64,000 nt of DNA from Maridesulfovibrio sp. (GTDB taxonomy: Bacteria > Desulfobacterota > Desulfovibrionia > Desulfovibrionales > Desulfovibrionaceae): assembly GCF_963667685.1 (NCBI RefSeq), contig NZ_OY763932.1, positions 434,001 through 498,000 of the forward strand. Reading direction: 5' to 3'. This document shows positions 35,849 to 43,711 of this stretch, in pieces (position 1 is the first letter of the stretch; each line of letters opens with the position of its first letter). Position numbers and translations under genes: made by a program. A model generated the notes under the pieces. That model was not told where the DNA came from and searched no databases. It saw only the letters and a list, made by a program, of their open reading frames with translations.

Positions 35849-37018
35849 CTATTTACCGTAGTAGGATTCCATGAACAGCTCTTTCATCTGCTCAACGGAA
35901 ATCTCACGAGGATTTGTGCTGGTGCAGGGATCTCCGCATGCGCCCTCGGAAATCTTATCGAGGTTGGCAAGGAATTCGTCTTCTTTCACGCCGAACTCTT
36001 TAAGAGTTGCAGGAATCTGCATATCCACGTTAAGTTTTTTCACAAAGTTGATCAGTGATTCAACCAGATCTTCAGTGCTGGAACCACAAAGACCGAGTCT
36101 CTTGGCAGCATCTGCGTATTTTTCACCGGCTTTTTCAGCGTTAAAGCGAATAGCTGCCGGAAGATAGATTGCATTGGCGCAGCCGTGAGGGATGCCGAAA
36201 AGGTGCCCGGTCTTGTGCGCCATGCTGTGGACTATGCCTAGGATTGCGTTGGAGAAAGACATACCGGCAAGGCACTGGGATATATGCATTTTATCACGAG
36301 CTTCCTTGTTTCCTTTGTAGGATTCAACCAGTTCATCCTGAATCATTTCCATGGATTTCATGGCGAGGCAGTCAGTCAGTTCATTAGACATGATGGAAAC
36401 GTAAGCTTCCAGAGCATGTGTCAATGCATCCATACCTGTGTATGCGACAAGACTTGCAGGCATTGACTGTGCCAGATCACTGTCCACAATTGCCAGATCA
36501 GGGGTGATGTTGAAGTCGGCAATGGGAAACTTCAGTTCAGTATCATTGTCGGTGATGATGGAGAACGCTGTTACCTCCGTTCCAGTACCACTAGTGGTTG
36601 GTACTGCTGCGAAATGCGCTTTCTTGCGCAGTTCAGGAAGGTTGAAAGGCTTTGCAGCTTCTTCAAAGGTGAAATCAGGGTTCTCGTAAAAAATCCACAT
36701 GGCCTTTGCTGCATCGATGGGGGAACCGCCTCCCACACCGATAATCCAGTCCGGCTGAAAATCATTCATCAGTTCAACGCCACGACGTACAGTAGAAACA
36801 GAGGGGTCAGCCTCAACACCTTCGAAAAGTGTGGTTTCGATTCCGGCTTCTTTCAGAAATCCTTCTATTTTATCGAGAGCACCGTTTCTCTTTACAGAAC
36901 CGCCGCTGATAACAATTACAGCTTTAGAGCCTTTAATATTTTTGAGTTCTTCAATGCTTCCTGCACCGAAATAGACTTCACGGGGGATAGTAAATCTTGC
37001 CATTATAGCTTTCTCCAT
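35849..37018 (-). CDS. Iron-containing alcohol dehydrogenase
   Basis: 389 residues (or 384 if the internal ATG at 37003 is used; both have a plausible AGGA/GGAG ahead). Family signatures: GGGSPIDAAKAMW for NAD binding, TSGTGTEVTAFSII, and the iron-ligand region with DALTHALEAYVS then SMAHKTGHLFGIPHG. It oxidises short-chain alcohols or reduces aldehydes with NAD(P)H; such enzymes support ethanol metabolism in Desulfovibrio. It is divergent from an HxlR regulator that may control it. Confidence 0.95.
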   Translation of the reverse strand: MEKAIMARFTIPREVYFGAGSIEELKNIKGSKAVIVISGGSVKRNGALDKIEGFLKEAGIETTLFEGVEADPSVSTVRRGVELMNDFQPDWIIGVGGGSPIDAAKAMWIFYENPDFTFEEAAKPFNLPELRKKAHFAAVPTTSGTGTEVTAFSIITDNDTELKFPIADFNITPDLAIVDSDLAQSMPASLVAYTGMDALTHALEAYVSIMSNELTDCLAMKSMEMIQDELVESYKGNKEARDKMHISQCLAGMSFSNAILGIVHSMAHKTGHLFGIPHGCANAIYLPAAIRFNAEKAGEKYADAAKRLGLCGSSTEDLVESLINFVKKLNVDMQIPATLKEFGVKEDEFLANLDKISEGACGDPCTSTNPREISVEQMKELFMESYYGK

Positions 37019-37423
37019 TGATCTTCCTAAGAAACTAAAAACTTGGGAAAATTATTAAGATTTGGAATAGAACAAACATAGTCTGAATATTAACTCATAC
37101 TGTTTTAAAACAGACTAAAATATAAGTTTGTAAAAACTGGAAACGTTTCCCGGACATTGGGTGAGAAGCTTTAAACACAAAAAAAATTTTCCTGTAAAGT
37201 ACGCACCTTTTGGTCTCATAGTTTACAACTGGTTAGTAGTTCCCATTTGGTAACTACCTATTAGATTAAATAGAAAACTGCACAAAAGTATTAAATCTGG
37301 TAAGTTGAAAGCTTCGCTGTATTGATCGCAATTTTTAGAGATTACAAAATACGCCTTAAATTTATTTTAAATTTTAATTTTTCCGGGTAGCGGCCGGAGT
37401 TCGGCGCAATGAATGGAGAGAAA
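37019..37423. promoter_or_regulatory. Divergent promoter region between alcohol dehydrogenase and HxlR regulator
   Basis: 405 bases with two inverted repeats: CTGTTTTAAAACAG (37100-37113, perfect 14-bp palindrome) and GTAGTT-N10-AACTAC (37236-37257). The second has the arm-spacer geometry reported for HxlR-family operators (short dyad with a 7-10 base centre). No gene is evident in this interval. Confidence 0.5.
37236..37257. promoter_or_regulatory. Candidate HxlR operator
   Basis: GTAGTT-N10-AACTAC, a 6-bp dyad 167 bases upstream of the HxlR start. It resembles the short dyads bound by HxlR/YodB regulators and could mediate autoregulation and control of the divergent dehydrogenase gene. Inferred from position only. 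Confidence 0.35.
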
Positions 37424-37780
37424 ATGCCTGAAGACAGAACCCACAAAGTAAGCTGCAACAGCTTCACATATGAATTGGAAGTGGCTTTTGAAATATTATC
37501 CGGCAAATGGGTGCCGTTGATCATACTGCATCTTGCGGACGGAGAACCCAAGAGATTCGGTGAAATGCGCAGACTGATGCCCAAGGTCACCCAGAAAATG
37601 CTGACCCAGCAACTACGAAGCCTTGAAAAATACGGGCTGGTAAACCGCAAAGTTTATCAGGAAGTGCCCCCGGCGGTAGAATACTCGCTCACCGAAATGG
37701 GACTAAAGCTTATCCCCATCTTCGAGAACGTGAATGAGTGGGCTGTGGAATATCTGGAGAAACGGAAGGATGAAGAATAA
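37424..37780 (+). CDS. HxlR-family transcriptional regulator
   Basis: 118 residues from the ATG behind GGAGAG; an in-frame ATG 15 bases upstream lacks a ribosome site. HxlR core: FEILSGKWVPLIILHLADG (the GGKW-type motif), FGEMRRLMPKVTQKMLTQQL and a wing ending VEYSLTEMG. A single cysteine at about residue 10 (HKVSCNSF) sits where HxlR-type regulators such as HypR/YodB carry a redox-sensitive Cys. It probably regulates the divergent iron alcohol dehydrogenase, perhaps in response to aldehydes or quinone/redox stress. Confidence 0.92.
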   Translation: MPEDRTHKVSCNSFTYELEVAFEILSGKWVPLIILHLADGEPKRFGEMRRLMPKVTQKMLTQQLRSLEKYGLVNRKVYQEVPPAVEYSLTEMGLKLIPIFENVNEWAVEYLEKRKDEE

Positions 37781-37792
37781 ACGAAATGACAA

Positions 37793-37829
37793 AAAAAGGC
37801 GGATTCCCGATCGGGAACCCGCCTTTTAA
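37793..37829. terminator. Bidirectional terminator between HxlR and sulfite reductase genes
   Basis: AAAGGCGG-A-TTCCCGA and TCGGGAA-C-CCGCCTTT, with T runs on both sides (TTTT on plus, TTTTTTT on minus). Serves the two convergent genes. Confidence 0.88.
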
Positions 37830-37848
37830 ATCGTCTTTTACGACAAAA

Positions 37849-38505
37849 CTATTTCAGCACTTCAAGTAAAGCTTCTTCACCGATGCGGTTAACAAAGCCG
37901 CTGGTGCGCTCACGTTTACGACCGTTTTCTTTGTAGAAAGCAAGCGCCTTTTCAACTAGTGCGAGAGCTTCATCGTCACCCAGCTTGGAGCCGATTGTTA
38001 CGCCTCCGCGCACGTTGCGCACTGCACCGCCGCCGAAAAGGACATCCCAGCCTTTGGGAGTTCCTATAAGGCCGATGTCGCGAACATTGCTGAATCCGCA
38101 ACCTATCTTACAACCGGAAACACCGCTTTTGATCTTGAAAGGATAGGGAGCATTCTGTTTGATCACTTCAAGCAGTTTCTTACCCATGCCGCGGCTGTCC
38201 TGAACGCCGAATTTACAGATGCCCACACCGGTACAGACTCCGACAGTCGGCGGTGCCTTCTTAACGGAAGAACCTATGCTGGCAACAACTTCATCCAGTT
38301 TATCCTTGGGAATGCCTTCCAGATTCAAACGCTGGCCGGTGGTCACGCGAAGTGAGATCAGGTTGAACTTAGTCATGGTTTCCATGACAGTCTTCATCAT
38401 ACCGGGAGTAAATTCTCCCTGTGAAAGACATATGCGCAAGGCGTATGTATCATTCTTACGCTCAACAGGCATCACCACAACAGGTTCAGCAACAATATTA
38501 TCCAT
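37849..38505 (-). CDS. Assimilatory-type low-spin sulfite/nitrite reductase
   Basis: 218 residues from the ATG behind AAGGAG. The siroheme-[4Fe-4S] ligand set is clear: CTGVGICKFGV (C-x5-C) near residue 90 and GCKIGCGFSNVRDIGLIG (C-x3-C) near 135. The short single-subunit form of about 218 residues matches the D. vulgaris assimilatory-type sulfite reductase, not the DsrAB enzyme. It catalyses six-electron reduction of sulfite (or nitrite) using reduced donor proteins. Cytoplasmic; monocistronic as far as can be seen. Confidence 0.92.
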   Translation of the reverse strand: MDNIVAEPVVVMPVERKNDTYALRICLSQGEFTPGMMKTVMETMTKFNLISLRVTTGQRLNLEGIPKDKLDEVVASIGSSVKKAPPTVGVCTGVGICKFGVQDSRGMGKKLLEVIKQNAPYPFKIKSGVSGCKIGCGFSNVRDIGLIGTPKGWDVLFGGGAVRNVRGGVTIGSKLGDDEALALVEKALAFYKENGRKRERTSGFVNRIGEEALLEVLK

Positions 38506-38665
38506 AAAAAACTCCTTAGTCTGTTTAGTCATTGTTCATTTACAATAGAGCGTCCAGTTCTGCAAACAAGGATTTAGCGGCAAAAGTTAGCATATAAATA
38601 ACACAGAAGCTTGCTTATCCACGGTCCTACTTTATTTTTGCCACCAAATTACGTAGTAGATTGAA

Positions 38666-39430
38666 ATGCAGCACACCTTTAGCCTTATTGTTATAATACT
38701 CAGCCTGAGTATCGGGGCTACCGCAAGCCTTGCGCAAGAAGTTATCGTTCCTGTCAATCACTATCCACCGTGGAGAATTGTAAACACCAGCGAAGATATC
38801 GGTGGCATAAATATTAAATTAATGGATACCCTACTCAGTAAGATCGGCCTGAAAGCTACATATGTTGTGCGTCCTTGGAAACGAGGACAAAGGATGATGA
38901 AAACTGGTACAGCAGATATAATGAATGGGTTGCTTAAGAATAAAGAACGCGAAGAATCAATGATATTCCTTGCCCCACCATACAAAACAAAAAGCACAAA
39001 GGCATTCTACGTTTTAAAGAACAGTCAAATTAAAATAAACTCTTATAACGACCTGTATAAATATAAAATTGGTGTTTCACTCGGCTCACATTTTTTCCCT
39101 CAATTCGATAATGATGTCCGATTAACAAAGGACTCTGGCAATGATGCTCTTAACAACCTAATTAAATTAAAGTTCCACAGAATTGACACCTTCATAATGA
39201 CTGAAACGGTAGGTGACTATTTGTGCAATAAAGAAGAATACCGAGGTTTATTTAAAAAAGCTGAATATAAGTATAACAAACCTCTTGCAGTATACTTTGC
39301 TGTTTCCAAAAAATCACCATTGGCCCAAAGAGTACCGGAGTTGAACGCAGCATTGAAAGGTATGGTCGAATCCGGGCAAGCCCAAAAGATAATAACCGAA
39401 TTCATTTACGGGAAAAATTATACGAACTGA
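38666..39430 (+). CDS. Orphan periplasmic solute-binding protein (SBP_bac_3 type)
   Basis: 254 residues with a signal peptide (residues 1-~23, ending SLAQE). The mature part follows the amino-acid-binding fold: YPPWRIVNTSEDIGGINIKL, a hinge with DIMNGLLKNKEREESMIFL, KIGVSLGSHFFPQF, and a final TEFIYGKNY. Such orphan binding proteins without a permease are frequent in Desulfovibrio and may serve as sensors or scavengers. The ribosome site is weak. The ligand is unknown. Confidence 0.88.
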   Translation: MQHTFSLIVIILSLSIGATASLAQEVIVPVNHYPPWRIVNTSEDIGGINIKLMDTLLSKIGLKATYVVRPWKRGQRMMKTGTADIMNGLLKNKEREESMIFLAPPYKTKSTKAFYVLKNSQIKINSYNDLYKYKIGVSLGSHFFPQFDNDVRLTKDSGNDALNNLIKLKFHRIDTFIMTETVGDYLCNKEEYRGLFKKAEYKYNKPLAVYFAVSKKSPLAQRVPELNAALKGMVESGQAQKIITEFIYGKNYTN

Positions 39431-39519
39431 CCTCTTCCGTAATTTCATCTGTATGGTAATCCAGTTTGACATATTCAGATTTCGGGTGAAGGATACATTC
39501 TTTCCAAAGGAGAGCTTAC

Positions 39520-40293
39520 ATGCGTATATATATGGGATTCGATGATACTGATGACAAAGACGCCGCCATGGGTACAGGGCGCCTTGTCCGTGAATTTGTC
39601 TACAAACTGGACAGTTACTGCCATATAATCGGAATTGTCCGTCACCAACTTCCCAGACTGGAGAACATCCCATACACGTCCAACAACAGCTCCGCCTGTG
39701 CTATTATTGACATTCCTGATGGAGATAATCTTGACTATCTGCGCGAACAGGCCACAAGACATCTAAAAGAGTTCTGCGCTCCGGGCAGTGACCCCGGCTT
39801 ATGCATTGCCCGTGAGGATGAAGTCTCCAGCGAGATTATAACGTTCTCCAAATCCGTAACCGGCCGCAGGCATACGCAAAAAGAAGCCCTGCACGCTGCC
39901 CGCGAAATCGAACTGTACGGACTTGGAGGCACCAACGATGGCATCATCGGTGCCACTGCTGCTGTTGGATTGACAGTTTACGGCTGGTGCGGACGTTTTA
40001 TTGAATACGGACGACTGCGCGAGCTGGGGCGTGATCTTCACGTACAGGACCTCTTTGAAGCCGGGATCGACGTTATTTCAACCGACCGCGACCCTCTCGT
40101 ACCGCTCCCCGGTGACGAAATCCGTAATGCGACATGGATCAGGCCCTCACTTTGGGGCGGACGCCCTGTTCTACAGGTCAAACGTATTGATTACGGAGTA
40201 TGGGAACCCGCACACGGCAAGCGTAAAAAAGGGCACGCCATGCAGCCGGGTTCACAAAACCGTGCTACACACTCTCCTTGTAGCGGACAATAA
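39520..40293 (+). CDS. TiaS-like (tRNA-Ile2 agmatinylcytidine synthetase N-terminal related) protein
   Basis: 257 residues from the ATG behind AAGGAG. The N-terminus has the catalytic-like MRIYMGFDDTDDKDAAMGTG, resembling the 'GIDDTD...GTT' kinase-like motif of archaeal TiaS, followed by LENIPYTSNNSSACAI, and later 'LGGTNDGIIGATAAVGLTVY', also TiaS-like. It lacks the OB-fold and zinc-ribbon C-terminus of TiaS. Bacteria use TilS/lysidine for tRNA-Ile2, so this is probably a related ATP-dependent enzyme on another substrate. Its 3' end overlaps the convergent PadR gene by 29 bases. Confidence 0.75.
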   Translation: MRIYMGFDDTDDKDAAMGTGRLVREFVYKLDSYCHIIGIVRHQLPRLENIPYTSNNSSACAIIDIPDGDNLDYLREQATRHLKEFCAPGSDPGLCIAREDEVSSEIITFSKSVTGRRHTQKEALHAAREIELYGLGGTNDGIIGATAAVGLTVYGWCGRFIEYGRLRELGRDLHVQDLFEAGIDVISTDRDPLVPLPGDEIRNATWIRPSLWGGRPVLQVKRIDYGVWEPAHGKRKKGHAMQPGSQNRATHSPCSGQ

Positions 40294-40612
40294 AACTTTC
40301 CAGAGCGTCACGCTGACGCTCCATGTGAATTATCCACGCTTCCAATATTTCCAAGCCTTCCGGGGTGATGGAATAGACTCTTTTTGCCGGCCCGTCTCCT
40401 TCGGCATCCCATTTTGACTCTACAAGACCCTCTTCGTCCATCTGCCGCAAATGGCGGTAGATCATACCCGGAGGGGCTTCTCCACGCAAAAATCCATATC
40501 CGCTAATGGTCTGAATCAACTCGTAACCATATGAAGGTCCTGACTTTAGTGCCATCAACAACGAGGGCTGCACATAGCGCTGGGGCTTACCCCCACCTGC
40601 TTTTTTCGACAT
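40265..40612 (-). CDS. PadR-family transcriptional regulator
   Basis: 115 residues. PadR core: LLMALKSGPSYGYELIQTIS, GMIYRHLRQMDEEGLVESKW, and the wing RVYSITPEGLEILEAW, with a C-terminal helix for dimerisation. It is divergent from the small gene at 40708. The short intergenic region holds GGATAT (40648-40653) and ATATCC (40671-40676), an inverted pair that may be its operator. The 3' end overlaps the TiaS-like gene tail to tail. Confidence 0.92.
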   Translation of the reverse strand: MSKKAGGGKPQRYVQPSLLMALKSGPSYGYELIQTISGYGFLRGEAPPGMIYRHLRQMDEEGLVESKWDAEGDGPAKRVYSITPEGLEILEAWIIHMERQRDALESFIVRYKESV

Positions 40613-40628
40613 TTTTCACCTGTTCTTC

Positions 40629-40676
40629 TTGACTATATGTTCTTAGAGGATATATATCTAGTATAGACGAATATCC
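40629..40676 (+). promoter_or_regulatory. Candidate promoter/operator of the small gene at 40708
   Basis: TTGACT (40629-40634) and TATATA (40651-40656) at 16-base spacing resemble a sigma-70 promoter reading toward the 68-residue gene. The dyad GGATAT...ATATCC overlaps its downstream half and could be the PadR binding site controlling both divergent genes. Confidence 0.4.
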
Positions 40677-40707
40677 ATAAAGACACAACAAACCAGAGGA
40701 GAGCTTT

Positions 40708-40914
40708 ATGAAAATCTTCGTAAGAGAAAGAGCAAGGGCAGACGAAGGAACCAAGCGCCCCCGCTACCGTGTTGTTGGCGTACAGGGCGAAGGGCTGACC
40801 ATCAAGGTCAAGCGCATCCGCAAATGTGAGCTCAATCAAATTGCTGAGCACACAGGAGCTGAGATTGTATACCTTGAACGTGATGGCAAAGGCAGCGAAG
40901 GAAAGAAGGACTAG
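40708..40914 (+). CDS. Small basic protein, unknown
   Basis: 68 residues, rich in Lys/Arg and Glu, starting MKIFVRERARADEGTKRPRY and ending in a charged tail. GAGGAGAG stands before the ATG and a strong terminator follows, so it is a real transcription unit. I know no family for it; a small nucleic-acid-binding or scaffold role is possible from composition only. It is divergent from the PadR gene, which suggests PadR control. Confidence 0.7.
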   Translation: MKIFVRERARADEGTKRPRYRVVGVQGEGLTIKVKRIRKCELNQIAEHTGAEIVYLERDGKGSEGKKD

Positions 40915-40915
40915 A

Positions 40916-40958
40916 ACAACCGGGGACCATGCTCAGCAGGGTCCCCGGTTTTAATTTT
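40916..40958. terminator. Terminator shared by small gene and MoSto-like gene
   Basis: AACCGGGGACC and GGTCCCCGGTT form an 11-bp stem with an 11-base loop, followed on the plus strand by TTAATTTT. On the minus strand the trailing sequence is GTTCTAG, so it works mainly for the plus-strand gene. Confidence 0.85.
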
Positions 40959-41805
40959 ATTTATATACGATGGTTCCGACATGCTCTCCGCGCAATGCGG
41001 CATGAACACATTCGGGATCGTGCAATACATCAATAATCTGGAACTGCTTGAGTGTCTTGGCATTTTTTAGGAAGGTCAGGACTGCCCGTTCCACAATCAG
41101 ATCATCGAGATCCATTTCAATCAGTTCGTCCACATGGATGCGGTCATAGAACTTGAGGGTTTCGCGATCCTTGGCCTTTTTGGGGTCGTCCTCGTAAAGT
41201 CCTTTCTCATCTTTCAGATAAATAACTGACTTTGCACCGATGTTTTCTGCCAGCAGGAAAGCACCGGAGTCTGTACGGTGCGGCGGGATGGACCCGACTT
41301 CAGCGGGATGCTCGAAAAAACCGTAGGGCGGGATACCGGTGGTAATAGGCAGGTAGCCGAGCTGGCAGTACATATTAAGCTGCTCTAGATGCTCACCATG
41401 CCCGATCTTTACGCCGCCGTGCTTAGCCAAAAGTATGGAAAGCATTTCCGCATTCTGCCACGAAACCTTATCGCCTAACTTTGAAAGAACCCCGGTAGGC
41501 ATGCCGAGGTCAATGCCAATGTTGTAGACGTGACGGGCTCGGGTTCCGCCCCCGGTCATGAGCAGAATCTTGTGCTCTTCCTTGGCCTTGACCAGCTCAT
41601 CAAGGATGGGAAAAAGTGCTTTAGCACCGCGGTCCATGATGGACTGCCCACCGATTTTCAGCACATTAACTTCCGGCTGCATATGGAAATACTCGTCTGC
41701 TTCTGTATTACGCAAACAATCTTTCCCCACAAGGGATTCACCCAACAGTTTGGTTTCTATGTGCAGACGGCCCTTCTCACCATCTTCCTTAATCAACTTA
41801 CCCAT
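40957..41805 (-). CDS. Molybdenum storage protein-like (MoSto) amino-acid-kinase-fold protein
   Basis: 282 residues from the ATG behind GGAGGG; a longer upstream frame is unlikely. It is an amino-acid-kinase fold protein of the molybdenum-storage branch rather than UMP kinase: VNVLKIGGQSIMDRGAKALF, LLMTGGGTRARHVYNIGIDL, 'PPYGFFEHPAEVGSIPPHRT', DSGAFLLAENIGAKSVIYLK and DEKGLYEDDPKKAK. MoSto of Azotobacter packs polyoxomolybdate clusters inside an alpha3beta3 cage using ATP. Only one MoSto-type gene is present here, so a homohexamer would be needed. The MOT1-type transporter directly upstream supports a molybdenum role. Confidence 0.85.
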   Translation of the reverse strand: MGKLIKEDGEKGRLHIETKLLGESLVGKDCLRNTEADEYFHMQPEVNVLKIGGQSIMDRGAKALFPILDELVKAKEEHKILLMTGGGTRARHVYNIGIDLGMPTGVLSKLGDKVSWQNAEMLSILLAKHGGVKIGHGEHLEQLNMYCQLGYLPITTGIPPYGFFEHPAEVGSIPPHRTDSGAFLLAENIGAKSVIYLKDEKGLYEDDPKKAKDRETLKFYDRIHVDELIEMDLDDLIVERAVLTFLKNAKTLKQFQIIDVLHDPECVHAALRGEHVGTIVYK

Positions 41806-41880
41806 AAGACCCTCCGTTTTATCAAAATTGTCCCCCCCGTTGATTTGATAGGGGGAGACAAGATTATAAACCATTTCCTA

Positions 41881-43074
41881 CTATTGAAACACCTTAAATT
41901 TTATAAAAACCATACTCAACACAATCCCGGCCCCGAATGCCCATGCGAGATTGCTGATCAAAGTAACTACCAGCATGAGGACGATTACGGCCTGTGCGGG
42001 GCGTCCAGTTATATCGCGCGCAGCCATTATCAATTGCAGTCCGGCGAAAACAAGCAGCACACCGAGCACCCCCATAGGAATAAGTTGCAGAACTTTTACC
42101 GACTCTGGACCGAATCCAATTGCCAGCAGAACAAAAAGCACACCGATAATAATATTTGAACCGCAGGTGCGCGCTCCGAAACGGTAATGCGCAGCAAGCC
42201 CCCCCGCACCATGGCAAACCGGCATACCACCCACCATGGCAGCAAAGCCATTGGCAAGCCCCATGCTTATACACAAAGCCCGGTCTGTTACCCTGCGTCC
42301 TTCATCGCCGAAATATTCATAACTCAAGTCGCGGTTGGCAATAACGGCATTTCCAAGCGTCATTGGTATCTGGGGTAAAACAAGAGCCAGCAAGGCGAAT
42401 GAAAACTCCTCACCGGAAGGAAAACCAAAAGGAAACAACTGCGGCAGATGAAACCCCAGACTAAGATCAGCCAGCCCCCGCCATGCACCAAGAAAACCGC
42501 CGAGAATCGCCCCGAAACCGACAACTACAAGACCTGCCGGAACACGTTTACTGTTGATCAATTTAAGGGTGACTAATCCGAAAATTAAACCGAAGACCAG
42601 GCTGAGCGGAATCGGACCTAGTGCCTGATACGACAAAAAAGGCTCAACTTTGCCCAAAGTCTCCTGCAGACCGCTTGTGCCGGCCGCAAGATAAACCCCT
42701 TTAAGCAGAAGCAGTATTCCTGTCGAAACCTGCACGCCACGGATAACAGGCAATGGAATCAATCGGGAAGCCTTGTTGACCAATCCGCTTGCGCCAAGGA
42801 AAAACAGGAATACGGCGACAATCATCCCGGACGCGCTTATCACCGCCGGGCTTAGCGACTGGGCGATAGCATAAGCTGAAATCACTTTCATGGGCTGCAC
42901 CGCAATGGGAACCCGATAGTACATACCGCCTAAAAGATAGAAAACTCCTACTGTTAGAAACAGCCCTGTAGCGGAAAGCCCGTTAACAATTATCATGGCA
43001 AAAGCCAGAGGCAGCATGGCACCCAGATCACCGACAGAACCGGCCCATTCCATCCTGTTTAAACTTATACGCAC
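41881..43074 (-). CDS. MOT1-type molybdate/sulfate transporter
   Basis: 397 residues, ten or more helices, GTG start behind GAGGGA. MOT1/SulP-like signatures are visible: MEWAGSVGDLGAMLPLAF at the N-terminus (G-D-L-G-x-x-x-P) and VPIAVQPMKVISAYA (the PVQPMK-type motif), with a repeat of the inner motif around ALVLPQIPMTLGNAVIA. MOT1 proteins carry molybdate at high affinity in plants, algae and some bacteria. Immediately downstream on the same strand (75 bases) is the MoSto-like gene, so uptake and storage are probably co-expressed. Confidence 0.88.
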   Translation of the reverse strand: MRISLNRMEWAGSVGDLGAMLPLAFAMIIVNGLSATGLFLTVGVFYLLGGMYYRVPIAVQPMKVISAYAIAQSLSPAVISASGMIVAVFLFFLGASGLVNKASRLIPLPVIRGVQVSTGILLLLKGVYLAAGTSGLQETLGKVEPFLSYQALGPIPLSLVFGLIFGLVTLKLINSKRVPAGLVVVGFGAILGGFLGAWRGLADLSLGFHLPQLFPFGFPSGEEFSFALLALVLPQIPMTLGNAVIANRDLSYEYFGDEGRRVTDRALCISMGLANGFAAMVGGMPVCHGAGGLAAHYRFGARTCGSNIIIGVLFVLLAIGFGPESVKVLQLIPMGVLGVLLVFAGLQLIMAARDITGRPAQAVIVLMLVVTLISNLAWAFGAGIVLSMVFIKFKVFQ

Positions 43075-43367
43075 TGCGATCCCTCTATTTCTATCATCTC
43101 AGGTTACATTAATACTGTATTATACTATAAAATAACAATGTTTTTAAAAGATGACACTGTAGACATAATTTCATCAGACATTTCCACATACATATAAGAG
43201 ACTCCCGGACGTTTTAGCACACCGGGAGTTTCACAAATTGAATCAGGAACATGACAAGACATATCTTCCCAAGTAACCATAAATGACAACTTACTTGAAT
43301 GTAACATGTTCAAATAAAAAAAGTCACCCTGATTTGGGTGACTTTTTAAGATTCCATCGTTTCAATA
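43075..43367 (-). promoter_or_regulatory. MOT1 leader region with hairpin
   Basis: 293 bases. An 8-bp hairpin ACTCCCGG...CCGGGAGT (43201-43229, 13-base loop) lies about 130-150 bases upstream of the MOT1 start, within the expected leader. It is not followed by a T run. I do not recognise a Moco or other riboswitch. A 62-codon minus-strand open frame (43125-43313) crosses the hairpin but has no ribosome site. Confidence 0.35.
43316..43347 (-). terminator. Terminator after the 91-residue gene
   Basis: AAAAAGTCACCC-TGATTT-GGGTGACTTTTT, a perfect 12-bp stem with A and T runs on either side, 21 bases past the stop of the gene ending at 43368. Confidence 0.88.
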
Positions 43368-43643
43368 CTACCACGGCATCGGGTCGGGCAGGATTACGTC
43401 ATCGGAATAATCATACTGATCGAATTGCTCCGAAAACCAGTCGAAGAATTCAAAATAGGGAAAAATCTTTCGCCCGGCTTCCACCTTATCCAGGGCCTTC
43501 TCGCCGTCAATATCAATTGCCTTGGAATCAAGGGCCATGATGGGCACCAGATCCTGTGGGCAGACATAGGCAACATTACCCACAACATAGTAACGAATTT
43601 CGTACTTTTTATAGGTAACTTTTTTTACAACCGTTTTGCTCAT
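43368..43643 (-). CDS. Small hypothetical acidic protein
   Basis: 91 residues from the ATG preceded by GAGAGG. Starts MSKTVVKKVTYKKYEIRYYV and ends in an acidic, Asp/Tyr-rich tail with DQYDYSDDVILPDPMPW. No motif or homologue recognised. It has its own terminator downstream and follows methylglyoxal synthase on the same strand by 68 bases. Cytoplasmic by composition. Confidence 0.65.
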   Translation of the reverse strand: MSKTVVKKVTYKKYEIRYYVVGNVAYVCPQDLVPIMALDSKAIDIDGEKALDKVEAGRKIFPYFEFFDWFSEQFDQYDYSDDVILPDPMPW

Positions 43644-43711
43644 ACACACCTCTCACTTGATCTCTCAAAATTCAGCAGGTCATAAATCAAATGGAGACAC
43701 TGTTCAACAGC

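Noticed and set aside
43125-43313. 62-codon minus-strand frame in the MOT1 leader
   Set aside because: It crosses the CCGGGAGT hairpin and has no ribosome site; more likely leader RNA.
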